Part shown: one piece after another, positions 1 to 11,730 of the stretch | How positions within the stretch are numbered: the stretch's first letter is position 1 | Layout of the letters: every line of letters starts with the position of its first letter | Assembly: GCF_025698545.1 (NCBI RefSeq) | Contig: NC_068566.1 | Span: forward strand, 44,929,192-44,993,191 | Direction of reading: 5' to 3' | DNA from: Gossypium raimondii | Lineage: Eukaryota > Streptophyta > Magnoliopsida > Malvales > Malvaceae | DNA: 64,000 nt | Program-made: the position numbers and the translations under genes | Notes under the pieces: generated by a model | Seen by the model: the letters and a program-made list of their open reading frames with translations, nothing else | Told to the model about the DNA's origin: nothing | Databases searched by the model: none

Positions 1-191
1 CGTCGCCCCCGTCTTATTCAACCTTTAGAGACATAATTTTATATAGCCGCAAGTCTCTCACAATTGATGAAGTTTATGATTCTTTGACCTCATATGGTAA
101 GATGAAGCATCTTGTAGTTAAACTCGACTCTTAAGGAGAGGGTCTCATTGTTTGTAGGAGACAAGATCGAAATGCTAATGATGATCGTAGA

Positions 192-3100
192 ATGACACAG
201 AAATGGAATCCTCGCGGTAAATCTAAGGGTAAATCAAAGTCTTCAAATAGAGGTAAAACTTGTAACTTTTACAAGAAGAAAGGGCACATTAAATTTGAAT
301 GTTATAAGCTACAAAATAATATCAAAAGGGAGGCTGCGAATCAAAAGGGAAAACAACTAGAAAATTTCGGTGAAGCTGATGTTGTAGAAGACTACAACGA
401 TGGTGAACTTCTAGTCACTTCTGTCAACAATTCTAAAGTGAGTGAGGAGTGAATCATTGATTCAGGCTGCACTTTCCACATGAGTCCTAATCGAGATTGG
501 TTTACAACTTACAAAATAGTGTCTGAAGTTGTTGTTTTGATGAGAAATAATGATTTGTGTAAAATCACAAGTGTTGGAACAATTAAAGTTAAGATGTTTG
601 ATGAAGTTGTCAGAACACTTAGTGACATGCGACATGTTCTAGAATTCAAGAGAAATTTAATTTCGTTGAGTACTATTAATTCAAAAGGGTATAGATACAC
701 AGCTGAAAGTGGGGTTTTGAAGATTTTCAAAAGTTCCCTCGTTATGATGAGAGGGTAGAGAAAGACTACCAAGTTATATGTTCTGCAGGGTTCTACTGTT
801 ACTGGTGATGCAGTTGTCGCTTCCTCTTCCTTGTCAGATGATGATATTACTAAACTTTGGCATATGTTCCTAGGGCATATGAGTGAGAATGACATGGCAA
901 AATTGAGCAAAAGAGGACTTCTTGATAGGCAATGAATTTGTAAACTAAAGTTCTATGAGCACTGCGTTTTTGGAAAGCAAAAGAGAGTTCAATTTACCAA
1001 AGGAATCCATAACACGAAGGGAACATTGGAGTATATTCATTCTGATCTGTGGGGGCCATCCAGAGTGCCTTCGAAAGGTGGAGCTAATTATATGCTAACT
1101 TTTATTGATAATTTTTCCAGAAAAATTTGGGCGTTCTTCGTGAAGCAGAAGAGCGATGTGTTTTCCGCATTTAAGTCTTCGAAAACTATGATTGAAAAAC
1201 ACACGGAAAAATAAATAAAATACCTCCGCACAGACAATTGCTTAGAGTTATGTTCTGATGAGTTTAATAAACTGTGCAAGTTAGAAGGGATTGTGAGACA
1301 CTTGACAGTTGTCATACTCTACAGCAAAACAGCATTGCAGAACGAATGACCAGAACGATCATGGAGAAGATTCGATGTATGTTGTCAAATGCCAACTTAC
1401 CAAAGTCGTTTTGGGCTGAAGCAGCCTCTACTGCATGTTTTTTTATCAACCGATCTCCATTCGTTGCCATTGAGAAAAAGACTCTACAAGAGGTATGGTC
1501 TAGTAATCTTATTGACCATTAAAATTTAAAGATCTTTGGGTGTCCTGCATATACTCATGTTGATAATGGAAAATTGGAACCGAGATCTATTAAATATGTT
1601 TTTCTTGGTCATAAAACTGGTATAAATGGGTATAAGTTATGGTGTCCTAAAAATAGAAAATTTATGATTAGCAGAGATATTGTTTTTGATGAAACTATTA
1701 TGCTACCTAATTTATCTCTTAAAGACTCTTCCAATAAAGAAAATCAAAAGCAGGTGGAGCATCAGATTAATCCAGAATCTACAATAGAGCCGACTCCTCA
1801 AGCCAGTACAAAAATTTAGAATAGAGTTGCTTTTAATAGATCTTTTTAATCTACAATGGAACCGAGATCTATTTAATAGATCTTTGGGTGTCCTGCGTAT
1901 GCTCATGTTGATAATGGAAAATTGGAACCGAGATCTATTAAATATGTTTTTCTTGGTCATAAAGCTGGTGTAAAGGGGTATAAGTTATGGTGTCCTAAAA
2001 ATAGAAAAGTTATGATTAGCGGAGATATTGTTTTTGATGAAATTATTATGCTACCTAACTTATCTCTTAAAGACTCTTCCAATAAAGAAAATCAAAAGTA
2101 GGTGGAGCATCAGATTAATCCAGAATCTACAATAGAGCAGACTCCTCAAGCCAGTACAAAAATTTAGAATAGAGTTGCTTCTTCACCACAATACTCTATC
2201 ACCAAAAACAGAACTAGAAGAGAAATTAAACTTCCAAAGAAGTATGCCAAGGCTGATCTAGTTGCTTATGCTTTAAATGTGGCTAAAGATATAGATGCAA
2301 ACCAAGATCCATCTAATTATTCTGAGGCAGTTAGTTGTGAAGACTCAGAAAAGTGGATGTTTGCTATGCAATAGGAGATGGAATCACTTCACAAAAATAG
2401 AACATGAGATCTTGTGAAACTTCCTAAAGGTAAAAAGGTTGTTCGTTGTAAATGGGTGTTTAAAAAGAAAGAAGGGACTCTAGGAGTTGAAGAACCCAGA
2501 TGTAAAGCAAGACTTGTTGTAAAGGGTTACAATCAAATTCCAGGAGTGGACTTTACAGATATGTTCTCCCCAGTTGTGAAGCATAGTTCGATTCGAGCTT
2601 TGCTTGGTATTGTAGCCATGAATGATCTAGAGCTTGAGAAGTTAGATGTAAAAACTGTATTTTTGCATAGAGAACTTGAGGAGGATATTTACATGCAACA
2701 ACCAGAGGGTTTTACAGTCTAAGAAAAAAAGGACTATGTTTGCTTGCTGAAAAAGTCACTTTACGGTTTGAAATAGTCACTAAGACAGTGGTACAAGAGG
2801 TTTGATTCCTTTATGACTTCTCATGATTTTAAAAGAAGTAGTTTTGGCAGTTGTGTTTACTTTAAAAAAATAGTGATGGTTTGGTTCTTTTGTATATCTA
2901 CTCCTTTATGTTGATGACATGTTGATAGCAGTAAAAAATCAATGGGAGATAAGAAAGGTCAAAACCCAACTAAATGAAAATTTTGAGATGAAAGATTTGG
3001 GACCAGTAAATAAGATATTTGGTATGGAGATTCTCAGAGATAGAAAAGTAAGTAAATTGTACCTAAGTCAGAAGGGATACATTGAGAAAGTTCTTTGCAT

Positions 3101-3868
3101 GTTCAATATGTAGAGTGTTAAACTTGTTAGTACTCCTTTAGCAGCCCATTTTAGATTTTCATCGGCTTTGTCTCCACAATCAGATGATGAGATTGAGTAC
3201 ATGTCACATGTTCCATACTCTAGTGCAGTGGGGATCTCTCATATATGCTATGGTTTGTTCACATCTAAATTTATCATATGCAGTCAGTGCTGTTAGCAGA
3301 TAAATAGAGATTCTCGGTAAATAACATTAAAAAGTAGTTCAGTGGATTTTAAGATACTTACGAGGTACTATTGATGTTTTCTTACAGTTTAGAAGAACTA
3401 GAGATAGAGTTATTGGGTATGTTGATGCTAATTTTCCTAGAGACCCTGATAGAAAAATATCTCTCACAGGTTATGTCTTTACAATCGGAGATTGTGAAAT
3501 AAGTTGAAAAGTCACTTTGCAAACTACAGTCGCTTTGTCTACCACTGAAGCTGAGTACATGGCGATTACTGAGGCTTGTAAAGAAGCTATTTAGTTGAAG
3601 AGACTCTTTAGTGAACTCAATGAAGACCTTCGAATCAATACAGTATTTTGTGACAGTCAGAGCGCCATCTTCCTTACAAAAGATCAAATTTTCATGAGAG
3701 AACAAAACACATTGATGTTCGATATCATTTTGTTCGTGATATTATTGCTCGTGGTGATATTGTTGTAAGCAAAATTAGTACTCATGAAAATCCTGCAGAT
3801 ATGATGACTAATTCACTTTCTATAACCAAGTTTGAGCATTGCTTAGACTTGGTTGGTGTTTATTGTTG
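192..3868 (+). pseudogene. Copia gag-pol polyprotein relic
   Basis: Fragments encode, in order: a Lys-rich gag tail with a zinc knuckle in which the second cysteine is Tyr (CNFY...H...C), so zinc binding is probably lost; the protease core IIDSGCTFHMSP (about 451-486) directly after an in-frame [21 protein letters not shown] of the GAG-pre-integrase; an integrase stretch starting EYIHSDLWGP (about 1029); RT starting KLPKGKKVVRCKWVFKKKEG (about 2417), with the YVDD box near 2905; and RNase H with STTEAEYMAITEACKEA (about 3541) and a final ENPADMMT block (about 3787). Stops occur within gag, integrase and RNase H, and the frame shifts near 3690. An internal duplication at 1531-2180 further disrupts pol. 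Nothing here can make a full polyprotein. Confidence 0.92.
1531..2180 (+). repeat. Internal direct duplication in copia pol
   Basis: Segment 1531-1832 reappears at 1879-2180 with a constant 348-bp offset. Both copies start gatctttgggtgtcctgc and end aatttagaatagagttgctt. They differ by scattered substitutions and no visible gaps. The 46-bp spacer (1833-1878) is itself made of short pieces of the unit (aatagatcttt, ggaaccgagatctat). This looks like a slippage or unequal-exchange duplication that arose after the element inserted. Confidence 0.93.
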
Positions 3869-3971
3869 AAGTTAAACCCTTAAAGGGTTTTATGGAAGAG
3901 GTGGAGAACTTGTTCATTGAGAGTTTGCGATGAAGAACTTGTTCATTGAAAATTCGTGTCAAGGTGGAGAT

Positions 3972-4390
3972 TGTTAGAATTAAGTGACCTGAATACTTTT
4001 TTAAATAAAATACAGTGATAAAATAAAATAAAAGTAAAATCCATATAAAACTACACTTCTTTTATTTTATTTTAGAATAAGATTTTTTAAACCTTATTAA
4101 ACTCCATCTATTTGATATTGATTAGAATAAGGTGTTTCAATTTTACTACACTCCTATTAGAATATGGTTTTACAAGCCCATAAATAGACATAGTCTACTC
4201 CTCTTGTAATCATTCGAATTCGACATAGTAAATTATCTTCTCCTCTACCCATGATTTTTTCCCGAAAGGGTTTCCACGTAAAATCTGTGTGTCCTTTATT
4301 TTTCTCTCTCTTTTTTTGCGATACATTGTCATTACTGACGTTTTATTTTTACAATATTGTATCATACACTAATTTTCTATTTTCATCAAC
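3972..4390 (+). repeat. Probable 3' LTR of the copia relic
   Basis: It begins TGTTAGAATTAAG directly after a polypurine tract. It holds a TATA-like ataaatagac at about 4181, followed by a CT-rich stretch, as in plant LTR promoters. It ends somewhere before 4390 (several CA candidates). Without the 5' LTR the end is approximate. Confidence 0.65.
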
Positions 4391-4394
4391 CCTC

Positions 4395-5218
4395 ATATGA
4401 ATGAAAATCTTTTTACCAGTAATAAGACTCAAAGATTTGTAAAGAGAAAATTGTATTGGAAGAATACTAGAACAAGAGAAATAGCTTTTGGCTTTGAACT
4501 TTCCTTAGTGAAATATAATTTGATTTACTCGGTTAATTAGTGAATTTGATGTCTTGAACTATTTAGCCTTTTCGTGTAAACGAAGACAATAATTATCATA
4601 TAGCTTTTGCTTTGAAATTCTATTGTTCTCAAGATTGTGCTCATTTTGGCCCTAAACACCTCCTAGTTTCATGAATGTTTTAGAGAATTTAATCTTTTAG
4701 GAATTCTCAAAGAAACGGTCACACTTCTCATTCATATATCTGATTTCTCATTAAGAGTATTCTTCTTATACCCCACTTGGAAACCAAGCCATAAGAATCA
4801 TTAAGAGTACAACTCATCTTTATTACTTTGTAGTTAGAACTTTTATTTTTCACCATAGGAGTAGACAAGAAATAATAATAACTTCCAAGTGCTACTAAAA
4901 GTGCAATATGACTTAGTTTTCCCTTTAAATTTAGATTTTGAGATCTCCAGTTAATTAGGTAAAGTTACCATTATAAAACTTTTTTATTTCTTTTAAAGGT
5001 TTTTTTACGTCTATCCCCCTTAATGAATTATACATGGCCTCTCTTGTTAAACTTTTCGTTAACGGATTTGCAATGCTTTCCTTTGATTTTACATAATCAA
5101 TCGAAATTACTCCATTTGAGAGCAAGTGTTTAATAGTGTTATATATGTGACGAATATGTCTAGACTTACCATTGTATATGCTACTTTGAGCCCTTCCATG
5201 CTTTCTTTTTTTAACCAT
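4395..5218 (-). mobile_element. Second copia fragment: RNase H C-terminus plus 3' flank, inverted
   Basis: On the minus strand, 5218-4955 encodes the C-terminal part of copia RNase H: SIYNGKSRHIRHIYNTIKHL, then VISIDYVKSKESIANPLTKS. Arg-His-Ile-Arg and the (D/N)PLTK motif are typical of this domain. The sequence downstream on the minus strand (4954 to about 4395) is non-coding and reads like the element's 3' region/LTR. It lies head-to-head in opposite orientation to the first copia relic. No second LTR or TSD is visible, so it is a truncated fragment. Confidence 0.8.
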
Positions 5219-5299
5219 TGGGTTATTTCCTCATTTTTGAAATAATTTTGCAATATTTATTTTAAAATCAAGGCGTGTCACGTACTAGTGTTTGTTGCA

Positions 5300-5405
5300 A
5301 ATTTTGTAAAATAATAAAAATGGTGCGACAAATGGGATATGAACTTGGTTTCAAGGAACATTTCGCTAACACTTAACCAACAAACCAATAGCTCATTTAT
5401 CTCCT
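5300..5405 (-). repeat. Possible tRNA-derived SINE head
   Basis: On the minus strand, TTTGTTGGTTAAGTGTTAGC resembles a Pol III A box (the tRNA GTGGTTAAG type). About 30 nt later, AAGTTCATATCCC resembles a B box (GGTTCAAATCC). Spacing and order fit a tRNA head, but there is no acceptor-stem pairing and no convincing tail. It may be a decayed SINE or chance. Confidence 0.35.
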
Positions 5406-5804
5406 AAAAATGCACAGATAATCTCAAGAATTAGGGCATGACCATTCTCTCTCGATTCATAAACTCTAACCCCCAATTTTTGGGATGTGACAATATCATT
5501 CAATTTTTGTTGCCCCATATACAACATAGAAAAAGAATCATGCAAGTTCTTATTTTTTTGTTGCCCCTATTTTCAAAGTTTTTAAATTTTTTCATATTTT
5601 TCTATTTTGTTCCAAATTAGTCTCTAATTGTTTCTAAATTATTTTTAAGGTCCTATAAGGTCGATTTAAGGCCTATAAGTGTATATATATGCTATGTTTA
5701 ATGTGTAGATTGTATATTGGTATTTAAATTAATATTTGAATAGTTTTATGATGTCATTTGATTGAAGACAGGTTAAGGGTGTTACATTATATGTTTTGGT
5801 ACTT

Positions 5805-6100
5805 AAAGGTAACAATGTTAATTTTATAGTGTTTAATTTGGGGTTTAGAGTTAACAATGTTAACTAGCTAATAATAGTAGCAATTAACTTTCATCAAATC
5901 AACCTAAAATCCAAATCAAATCACATATGTGATATTGTATTTGACAATTTAAATGTAAAATTAAATAAATTCACAATTAATATTAAATTTATTCTATTAA
6001 AAATCATGAAAAATAAAACATAATAATATTAGCAATTATTTTTTATCAAATCAATCTTATAACTCAAATTAAACACTAAAAGTTAATATTGTTACCTTTG
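5805..6100. repeat. Fold-back MITE-like element
   Basis: The left arm 5805-5845 (aaaggtaacaatgttaattt...) is the near-perfect reverse complement of the right arm 6061-6100, about 40 bp with few mismatches. Between them, two diverged direct repeats (around 5870-5925 and 6025-6080, 'agcaatta..tttatcaaatcaa') are present. It is AT-rich and non-coding. Flanks contain further 'aggtacc' motifs, so the true ends may be wider. No clear TSD. Confidence 0.6.
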
Positions 6101-6109
6101 GGTAACAAA

Positions 6110-8640
6110 ATTTATAATTTTTTGTCAAATATAGGTACCCCATTGGATTAAAAATAACACATATACCACATAAAAAATGTCAAATTCAGGTACCAAATAA
6201 TATATTAAGTCTTTATTTTAATATTTTTAATGGGGTTTGTTTTAATGAGAGAAATTTGAAGTAGAGTTTATTTAAAAATTTTGTAGAAAAGAAGAATGAG
6301 TGATTTTGGGAGATGATATTAGTTTTAAACATTTTATTTAATTAAAAAGACCATGTGTCATAATTTGATTGGTTTAAAGGGTTTTTTAATGAGGGTTAGT
6401 TGTTGGTATCTAAAGTGGTAACAGAACAAAAAAAAGAGTAAGTACCTAAATAGAAAAAGTTATATAGTTTAGGTACCTATTTTCATATAATCCTTTTAAG
6501 ATTATTTTAAAAATAATATTAAGAATTATAAGTTGCTTCAATAATCTTATATATATAAATTTTATTTTAAATTTGAAATACTAAACTTACTTAAATTAAA
6601 TTAAAAGTTAAATTTTAAAATAATGAAAAATATTTAAATATTATTAATAAGCATTACAATTTACAAATACTAGTTTTCTTCATCGAATTAACTAAATTAC
6701 ATTTAATTATTTCTTAAATTCTTCATAAATTTGTAAAGTTTCATTAATAATATGGTTACGAAATCAAAACATAATAATATATTTTAAAATTATTTTTAAA
6801 ATTAAATATTATAATAATAGATTGTGTGAAATTCTATTTTATATGTAATTTCTAACTTAATTTTAATTATTAATTAGTGATTGTAGATTGTTAATTAAAT
6901 CTGAATATTGTGACCACTTCTAAATTATTGTAATATTATTTATATTTTAAATATCTATTTTAATTTTATATATAAAATATCTCAAATATCATTATTTTTA
7001 TACTTGAAGTATTTCAAATAATTATTTCAAATATAATTGATTTTATATGGGAAATATTTCAAATAATTATTTTCAATACACATACAAAATATATAATACT
7101 AAATTTTGTTACACCCATGATATGGATGGAAAAATAAATATTTCACATATAAAATTATATTTTAAATAATTAATTGATTTTATATATTCAAATTTACCAT
7201 ACCCACAATGTAGGTGAAAATGATAATATTTGAAATAATTATTTTATAATATTAAATTTTTCATACTTACAATATACATGAAAAAATAAATATTTGACAT
7301 ATAAAATTATATATAAAGAAAAAATTAGTTGATATTTTTAAAATAAAATATATTTAACATTATAATATATATAGAAAACATATTTTCATTATATAATTAC
7401 ATATTTATTATTTTGTCTATATAAATAAAGCAATTATTAGATAAAAATAAAATCAAAATTAAATAAATAACTTAAAAACATGTTTATTAATTAAAAACAT
7501 GAAAATAACATGCTTATTTAATTTTAAAAAAAAAGCTTGAAACAACATGCATTAAAAAAACACCCAAATAAACATGAAAAATGATTTAAACCTAGACATT
7601 CGAGTGGAAAATACAAGCATTTATTCATTTGAACAAAGAAGTTGAGTCTTCAAAGGAAAGCGCATTTAGTATAAAGTGTTTCATGAAAAATGTTTATTAC
7701 GGGTGGTCTTTTTTGCCATGTCAGTTCTTAAAATCGATTTATTTCCTTAAATAATGTAAATAATGATCTACTTCATTAATTTCTTTAAAGAGTAACATTT
7801 ACCACTAATTTTGCCTTAAAAATAAATTTTATTTTATTTTATGTCATTTTATTAGTTTTCAAGTATTGATTAGTAATTTTCTATCACCCAATTAAGAAAG
7901 GATACAAAATGGTCACTCAATTATTCTATTTTATTTTTATCACCAACTAGTTAACAGTGACATCTTTTAAAACTGTCATAATAACAATCCTTAACATTTA
8001 TAAATTATATCAATTTAGTTCGATTCTAAAAAAAAATTAACCCTCAACATTTACATATTATGTAATTCGATTTACTTTTCTAGTTTTGGATTTTTGGGTG
8101 TTCGTATTTTTTGTATCTTTTAATCAAATATAGCAAATGAATTTGTTTTTTTAATGTTTAGGTGAAAGAGTCACAGAGAAAAGTAAAATTATATAAAAAT
8201 AAATTATACAATGTATAAATGTTAAAGATTAATTATTTTTTAAATCAAGAGTAAATTAATACAACATATAAATATTGGAGATTAAAATTATTATTATATC
8301 AAATTTAAAAGGTGCCACTATTAATTTATTAGTGATAAAAAAAGATAAAATTAAATAATAGATAATAATTTTAAAACTTTTCATAATTGATAAAAATAAT
8401 TTTAGTTGCTTAATAAAATATGAAATTTTGCTTTTAGAAAACTTATGTGCTATTTTGATAATTAATTTGGGAATTTTTTTTAATGTTATTAGGATAAAGG
8501 AAAGGAATAATCTATGGGCAGGGGAGGATGGTTGGCGTTGGTTCAGACCCATGGTATTTGTTAATGCTTGTCCAACTGATTTGACATTCCTGTTGTTAAA
8601 AGACGAGGCAGGAGAAGGGCGAGACGAGGGAGATTTTTCG
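6110..8640. other. AT-rich intergenic DNA without recognisable gene
   Basis: Very AT-rich. At about 7117-7320 a motif resembling 'catacccacaatgtaggtgaaaa...aaatatttcacatataaaattatat' recurs three times in diverged form at roughly 70-bp spacing. At 7905-8060 lies a partial copy of the dispersed 'ggtcactcaa...ccctcaacatttaca' repeat found elsewhere in the window. Short open frames at 8256-8652 have no family features. Confidence 0.6.
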
Positions 8641-9058
8641 TGGCTCAAATAAACATCGAATGTGTGAATGAATGCAGTGGCCTTGGGAAATTCCAGTTGT
8701 CGCTCCGCCTTTTCATGGTTGTTGGGTCAAATAACAATAACCTCGGAAACCCGGAAAGGCTAAAACTGTCCAATGAGGCATGACCAATGTCAAGTCAAAA
8801 ATCAACCAAATCTATGCAATTAAAAAAATGGAAATTGCAGGGATTCCAACCTTGTTCCTCAAGCAATACCAAAGGTCCAAAACCAAACCAGCAAAGCAAA
8901 GCTCTTTTTTGTTTTTTTTAAATAAATAAATACTAAAGTAAAAGTCGTCAAGCGCGACTCTCTGCTCTCATCTACTTTTCAACCTTTACTTCTGTGTGAG
9001 GAGAAAAAGGAAAAACCTTTCCACAAATCTCTATCTGCGTCTGCTTTGAAACTAAAAA
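8641..9058 (+). promoter_or_regulatory. Upstream region of pyruvate kinase
   Basis: A TATA-like aaataaataaata lies at about 8920-8932. It is followed by the pyrimidine-rich cgactctctgctctcatctac (8955-8975), a common plant transcription-start context. That leaves a 5' UTR of about 80-100 nt before ATG 9059. The start site is inferred from composition only. Confidence 0.4.
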
Positions 9059-11514
9059 ATGGAAATCAATAACCACCATGAAGGAGGTTTCGAAATGGAG
9101 AAGAAGCCCAAGACGAAGATCGTATGCACTCTGGGTCCTGCATCCAGGTCCGTTCCTATGATCGAGAAGCTGTTGAGGGCCGGCATGAACGTCGCTCGTT
9201 TCAACTTCTCTCATGGATCTCATGCCTACCATCAGGAAACCCTTGACAATCTCAGGGCAGCTATGCTCAGCACTGGCATTCTCTGCGCCGTCATGCTCGA
9301 TACCAAGGCTCGTATTCCTTTTTTTCTTTTCTTTCTTTTAATCCTTTAATTTCACTTGTTACTTTAGTTTAACCTCTCTTCTCTCCTTGTTTTTTGCTTG
9401 GATCCGATTGCTTGTTTCTTCTGTTTCCAACACCAGTAGGATCATAGATCTAAATTTCAATCTGTATGCTTCAATAGTTTTCTTGGAAAACAGTCAAAAG
9501 TGCTCAAGGATATGTTCCAACTCTTCTATTTGCTACTTTTGAGATTAAGCCACATCGAAGGGCGTTATCCTTTTAATAGACCATAAGTTCAATTATGCAA
9601 GAATCAACTGCCTTTGTTAGTATATTTCAGGGATTGCATACTCTTGTTAGCATACGATTATGAAGTTTAAACATAATCGGCCACGAAAAGGTAATGTTTG
9701 CGATTGTTTTCTTTTGTGATTGACCCGGTAGCCAACTAGAGAAGAATAGATGGTAATCATGATGATTTTGTGATTGCATACTTTTGATTTGATGACTGAT
9801 GTTGTTTGCTTATAAGCCACCGTTATTATTCTTCATAAAAGCCAACGCTTGGGTTCAACGCCTCCAAAGATCCTCCAAATATATGAAAAACATAAAAGAA
9901 TCTGAACATACCCCTGTTACTAACATAGAAATCTATCATAAACGGCTTTATCCTTTTTTTCTTTAAACATAGGATATCTGAAGAGCTCTGTGTATTTGCA
10001 CAACCAATGTCCGTAATCTTTTATAAAGTATGGAAATTTTATTGATTTTTGTCTTGATTACAACATGGTAAAGCTGATTAACTGTAACTGTTTCTTCGTA
10101 TGCAAACTTCCAGGGTCCCGAGATCCGAACTGGTTTTCTCAAGGATGGAAAAATTCAGCTCAAACAGGGTCAAGAAATCACCATAACAACTGACTATAGC
10201 ATAAAGGGTGATGAGACACTGATAAGTATGAGTTACAAAAAGTTGGCCGAGGATGTCAAACCAGGGATGGTCATACTTTGTGCAGATGGGACAATCTCTT
10301 TTACAGTCTTATCTTGTGACAAACAAAACGGTTTGGTTCACTGTCGATGTGAGAATTCTGCAGTTCTTGGTGAGAGGAAGAACGTTAATCTTCCAGGGGT
10401 CGTTGTTGACCTCCCAACCTTGACTGAAAAGGACAAGGAAGATATCTTGGAATGGGGAGTTCCAAACCAAATTGACATGATTGCTCTTTCTTTTGTTCGA
10501 AAAGGATCAGACCTCGTGGAGGTTCGGAAGCTGCTTGGAAAGCATGCTAAGAATATTCTTCTCATGTCGAAGGTATGTTTGAAGAATTTTAGATATGATT
10601 TTTATTCTGTTTACATTTTGCTAGCAGAGAGTTTTGAAGAAGCAAATCATATAATAGTGGGATCCAATGGTTGTTTTCTTCCCTTTAAAATTCTATGGCA
10701 GGTTGAAAATCAAGAAGGGGTAGCAAATTTTGATGACATCCTTACAAATTCAGATGCATTTATGGTGGCACGAGGTGACCTTGGAATGGAGATTCCCATT
10801 GAAAAGATATTTCTAGCACAGAAGGTGATGATTTACAAGTGTAACATCCAAGGAAAACCTGTTGTCACTGCAACACAGATGTTGGAATCCATGATAAAGT
10901 CTCCCCGGCCAACCAGGGCTGAGGCCACTGATGTTGCCAATGCAGTTCTTGATGGCACGGACTGTGTGATGTTAAGTGGTGAAACCGCAGCTGGAGCTTA
11001 CCCGGAACTTGCTGTTCAGACCATGGCCAAAATATGTGTAGAAGCAGAAAGCACTCTTGATTATGGAGATGTCTTCAAAAGGATTATGGAACACTCGCCA
11101 GTGCCAATGAGTCCGTTAGAAAGCCTGGCTTCTTCAGCTGTTAGAACAGCAAATTCAGCAAAAGCATCTCTTATATTGGTCTTAACCAGGGGAGGAAGTA
11201 CTGCAAAGCTGGTGGCTAAGTATAGGCCTGGAATGCCCATTTTATCCATGGTTGTCCCCGAGATCCAGACTGATTCGTTCGACTGGTCGTGCAGTGATGA
11301 AGCTCCAGCAAGGCACAGCTTAGTGTATCGGGGTTTGATCCCAGTTTTATATGCTGGATCTGCCAGAGCTTCTCATGAAGAGACAACAGAGGAAGCATTG
11401 GAGTTTGCTATTCAGCATGCCAAGGCAAAGGGATTATGCCAAAATGGGGATTCGATTGTTGCTCTGCATCGGATTGGGACTGCATCCGTGATCAAGATCT
11501 TGACTGCAAAGTGA
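9059..11514 (+). CDS. Pyruvate kinase, cytosolic isozyme (3 coding exons, 506 aa)
   Basis: It catalyses phosphoenolpyruvate + ADP to pyruvate + ATP, the last step of glycolysis. Coding exons: 9059-9307, 10114-10572, 10702-11514 (83+153+270 aa), all joins phase 0. Visible motifs: KTKIVCTLGPAS at the N-terminus, NFSHG, the LDTK|GPEIRTG join across intron 1, the active-site signature ILLMSK|VENQEGV across intron 2 (catalytic Lys236), MVARGDLGMEIP, and KPVVTATQMLESM with PTRAEATDVANAV. Length and the absence of a transit peptide point to the cytosolic plant enzyme. Intron 1 (9308-10113) starts GC, not GT: AAG|gctcgt. The GT four bases later would break the frame. Intron 2 (10573-10701, 129 bp, GT-AG) is a multiple of three with no stop. 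ATG 9059 is the first ATG after the CT-rich leader; an in-frame Met12 (9092) is an alternative. Confidence 0.96.
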
Positions 11515-11730
11515 TTTTTGGTTCGCATTTTCAATGTCAATTTTTGGATGGTTCCCTGGTACAAGGGGTAAGACACTGCTATTCTTATGCATCAGCTTTT
11601 TGATGTTCTCTTTTTGGATGAGAAACAAAACTCATTAAGATCACAAAGTATAATGTCACGACTATTTTTGGTGTTCCCTGGTAAAAAGAAAAAAAGAAGT
11701 GTGATTTTTGGTTCACATTTTGAATGTTTT
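11512..11730 (+). repeat. Direct repeat in pyruvate kinase 3' UTR
   Basis: The segment gtgatttttggttcgcattt, beginning at the stop codon (11512), recurs at about 11700 as gtgatttttggttcacattt. The phrase 'tttttgg.tg.ttccctggta' also recurs (about 11540 and 11665). This is a diverged tandem duplication of about 190 bp covering the stop-proximal 3' UTR. Confidence 0.7.

Larger units (their letters stand above)
1..4390 (+). mobile_element. Decayed Ty1/copia LTR retrotransposon (5' end outside window)
   Basis: Translating the + strand piecewise gives the copia domain order: gag zinc knuckle (about 261-302), aspartic protease, GAG-pre-integrase, integrase core (about 1026-1530), reverse transcriptase (about 2300-3120) and RNase H (about 3360-3868). 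This order (integrase before RT) defines Ty1/copia. A polypurine tract, aaggtggaga at 3961-3970, is followed by TG at 3972, the likely 3' LTR start. The LTR end is not sharp; I place it near 4390. The 5' LTR lies left of the window, so no target-site duplication can be checked. Numerous stops and frameshifts show the element is dead. Confidence 0.93.

Noticed and set aside
8428..8652. 74-codon frame upstream of pyruvate kinase
   Set aside because: No recognisable domain, overlaps an equally open frame on the other strand.
10228..11514. A single 428-codon open frame as the pyruvate kinase coding unit
   Set aside because: It starts inside exon 2 and reads through intron 2; the true protein begins at 9059 and skips 10573-10701, restoring the active-site signature.
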